From Acanthaster planci (lineage: Eukaryota; Echinodermata; Asteroidea; Valvatida; Acanthasteridae), in NCBI RefSeq assembly GCF_001949145.1, contig NW_019091554.1:140816-204815 (forward strand): a stretch of 64,000 nt of DNA, in the 5' to 3' direction. The position numbers and the translations under genes were made by a program. Positions 62,201 through 64,000 of the stretch are shown here, piece by piece (the first letter of the stretch is position 1; the number at the start of each line of letters is the position of its first letter). The notes below the pieces were generated by a model, which saw only the letters and a list, made by a program, of their open reading frames with translations, was not told the DNA's origin and searched no databases.

Positions 62201-64000
62201 GTGGCAAACAGAGGTAATAGGTTTACGGTAGCAGCATAAAAATTAGCTCTTTGTGTGCATTTGTGGTTTTGATGGGGACCAGAAGGTACCTTAAGAATTT
62301 TATTAATCTCTTTTCTTTCTACGTTTTTGTAGTGTGCTTTCTCCGTCGTCAAGAGACTGCCAGGATTCCAAAGGTGAAGCGGCCAATGGTGTCTGGTTTC
62401 GGTTCGGCGTGCAGAGGATGTTAACCCAGGATCAACCTCAGGATCCAACTGAAGGGTACTTAAGTCTGGGAAGCTAGATAATTCTAGGGTATGGGGGACA
62501 GATTGGACAGGGATCCGAAGATGGGGCGTTAGAAGTCGCTGACAATTAACCCAGTGTCTTGGAGAACTATGTTTTGCTCAATGATTTCGACGTCCACCAT
62601 GATGCGGCGAGTTATGAATGTTCAGTGCTTGTGTTGAGTACGACTTGTGATCTGGTGTGGGAGTGCTTAATAATGGATGACTTCTCAAAGTCTCGTTTCC
62701 TGCCATGGGTTTGTGCTTGTCCTTTGTCACATTGACAGAGGATCCTGTCTACACCTGGCCTGTGTTATGGATTTGGCCATCCTTGTACAAGGTTAGCAGA
62801 TTCTGATCTTCTGGGGGCTGCATAGAATTTATCCCGCCAGCAGAAGCTACAATCCTGGACAAAATAGTCGGAACACCTTGTGGGAAGCACGATGAAGAAA
62901 TCCCCCCTCTGACCCATTTAATGTTGCGGTCATTTATTGGACCAGATTCGGCCCAGCTTACCCAGTGAAAAACAACATTGACAGGGGCGAGCGGGGAGGC
63001 ATGTTACAACGAGATTTGTCCAGCATTGTCTCTAAAAAGTCCGCCTAATCCTAATAGGGAGCGCGTACATCCCACTCTTTATAAAAATGCTGCACGCGCT
63101 TGGGCGATTACAAACGCACCTGTACACAACCTTCACTAAAAAAGGGAGAGTCACTCACATCCTTTTTCTTTCTTTTTTCATGGTTCACCGTTGCAATGTT
63201 TCTGTGGTGGTCAGACTTTGTCAAGTTTAGGGTTCTCTCAGGTTTCCACACCACGCACTTCGCCATAAAACCTCGAGTGTTCCTACTCGTTCAACATAGT
63301 CCCAACATTATTTGTTGTATTTTCTGTGTAGAGTCGCCCAAGTGGTTGTTAATGGTCAAAATCATAAATTAATCGTATCCTCATCAATATTAGTCTACAA
63401 CAACAGGTTTTAGTCTATTAGTTCGTACCAGAAATGGACGTATTCTTGTACGCTTACGCGACGTACTTCGCCTAGGCGTATGTGACAATCCGCCACACTC
63501 TAGCAGGAGTTTGTTCTGTCAGAAGGTAAGTTCACTTTTGTCATAAACTTTTTGCAACTCTTATCGTTCGTTTATCGTTATGCACAGTTCTGGCCTTTTC
63601 ACATGTGGGCTCAGGTGTGGGCTCCAAGCCAGGTCAAAAATTCGTCATTCGGACTGATTTTGTTAGTTCCGTTGTCGTGAAAGTTTTGTGGAAAGTTTGG
63701 CCATGTGACTTGTGCACATGCACGAAGCATAACGACTGTTTCATGTTGCACTCAACGAATATTACATGTCCTTGAATCGTTTCATTCTGTGTTCTTTACA
63801 CAGCTGAACTCTGTGGAGAGAGCAGGTTGCACAGTGCCCTTTTGCCCTTTTATCTTTTCGTCTATCCTTTAATTATCCTTTTATCCCTTTGCCCACTGGC
63901 TCTGCCATGTCTTATGACTAAACGTTTTGTTCTTGCAATTACACAGCATAAGCTTCTTTTTCCGTTACTGGTCAATCAATCCATATCATTGTCAACTCCG
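59216..64000. other. 3' flank of gene E and right edge of the window
   Basis: Up to 62848 this is the duplicated AT-rich 3' flank of the SLCO-D/E unit. From 62849 to the end the sequence is unrelated to the flank of gene D. I find no gene or RNA in 62849-64000; the open frame at 63100-63372 has no recognisable features. Confidence 0.45.

Larger units (their letters stand above)
51975..62848. repeat. Segmental duplication, unit 2 (contains gene E)
   Basis: Second copy of the unit, in direct orientation. The offset of the start codons is 15,634 bp. Shared sequence stops abruptly at about 62848 after CCGCCAGCAGAAGCTA. The interior is interrupted by a run of 571 N, and the counterpart of the 4.8-kb intron 2 of gene D is not visible. 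Confidence 0.8.

Noticed and set aside
1-64000. CRISPR arrays, operons, phage or bacterial defence systems
   Set aside because: The window is spliced eukaryotic DNA; the only regular repeats are microsatellites and short palindromes without spacer structure.

Overview
This is eukaryotic, intron-rich genomic DNA. Its palindromic ACATGTAC-type repeats and 'GGCCTACATGTA' words are common in marine invertebrate deuterostomes (echinoderm, hemichordate, lancelet). That assignment is an inference; the sequence alone does not name the species. No bacterial, phage, CRISPR or operon structure is present.

Layout. (1) 1-3767, minus strand: the first three exons of bystin (BYSL, a ribosome-biogenesis factor); the rest runs off the left edge. 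(2) 6385-59101, plus strand: five tandem genes of the SLCO/OATP family (12-membrane-segment organic anion transporters with a Kazal-type extracellular loop). By joining exons at phase-consistent GT/AG sites I get three related 11-exon genes: A (6385-12751, 749 aa), B (15097-20726, 737 aa) and C (23167-31363, 721 aa). A second type follows: gene D (37932-48502, 642 aa) and its close copy gene E (53566-59101), whose exon 3 lies in an assembly gap (54373-54943). (3) 59102-64000: duplicated 3' flank of gene E, then sequence with no recognisable gene.

Two ages of duplication are visible. A, B and C share exon number and intron phases, and several exon lengths are identical (165, 197 and 65 bp), but their termini and introns have diverged. 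D and E belong to one recent segmental duplication of about 15.6 kb (roughly 36.34-51.96 kb and 51.97-62.85 kb) that carried promoter, 5' UTR intron, coding exons, introns and 3' flank. D and E have the sequence of the first two A-C coding exons in one exon, and have an extra C-terminal intron.

The transporters would sit in the plasma membrane and move amphipathic organic anions (bile-salt-like, steroid-conjugate, eicosanoid or xenobiotic compounds are usual for the family); no substrate can be read from the sequence. Points worth a second look: clustered D/E differences in the TM2-TM3 loop, a relocated splice acceptor in gene A, a possible relic Kazal exon in intron 7 of gene B, a perfect 29-bp hairpin present in E but not D, a dead LINE plus a MITE in intron 2 of D, and a hairpin just upstream of bystin. 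I found no evidence for a wholly new biological system.
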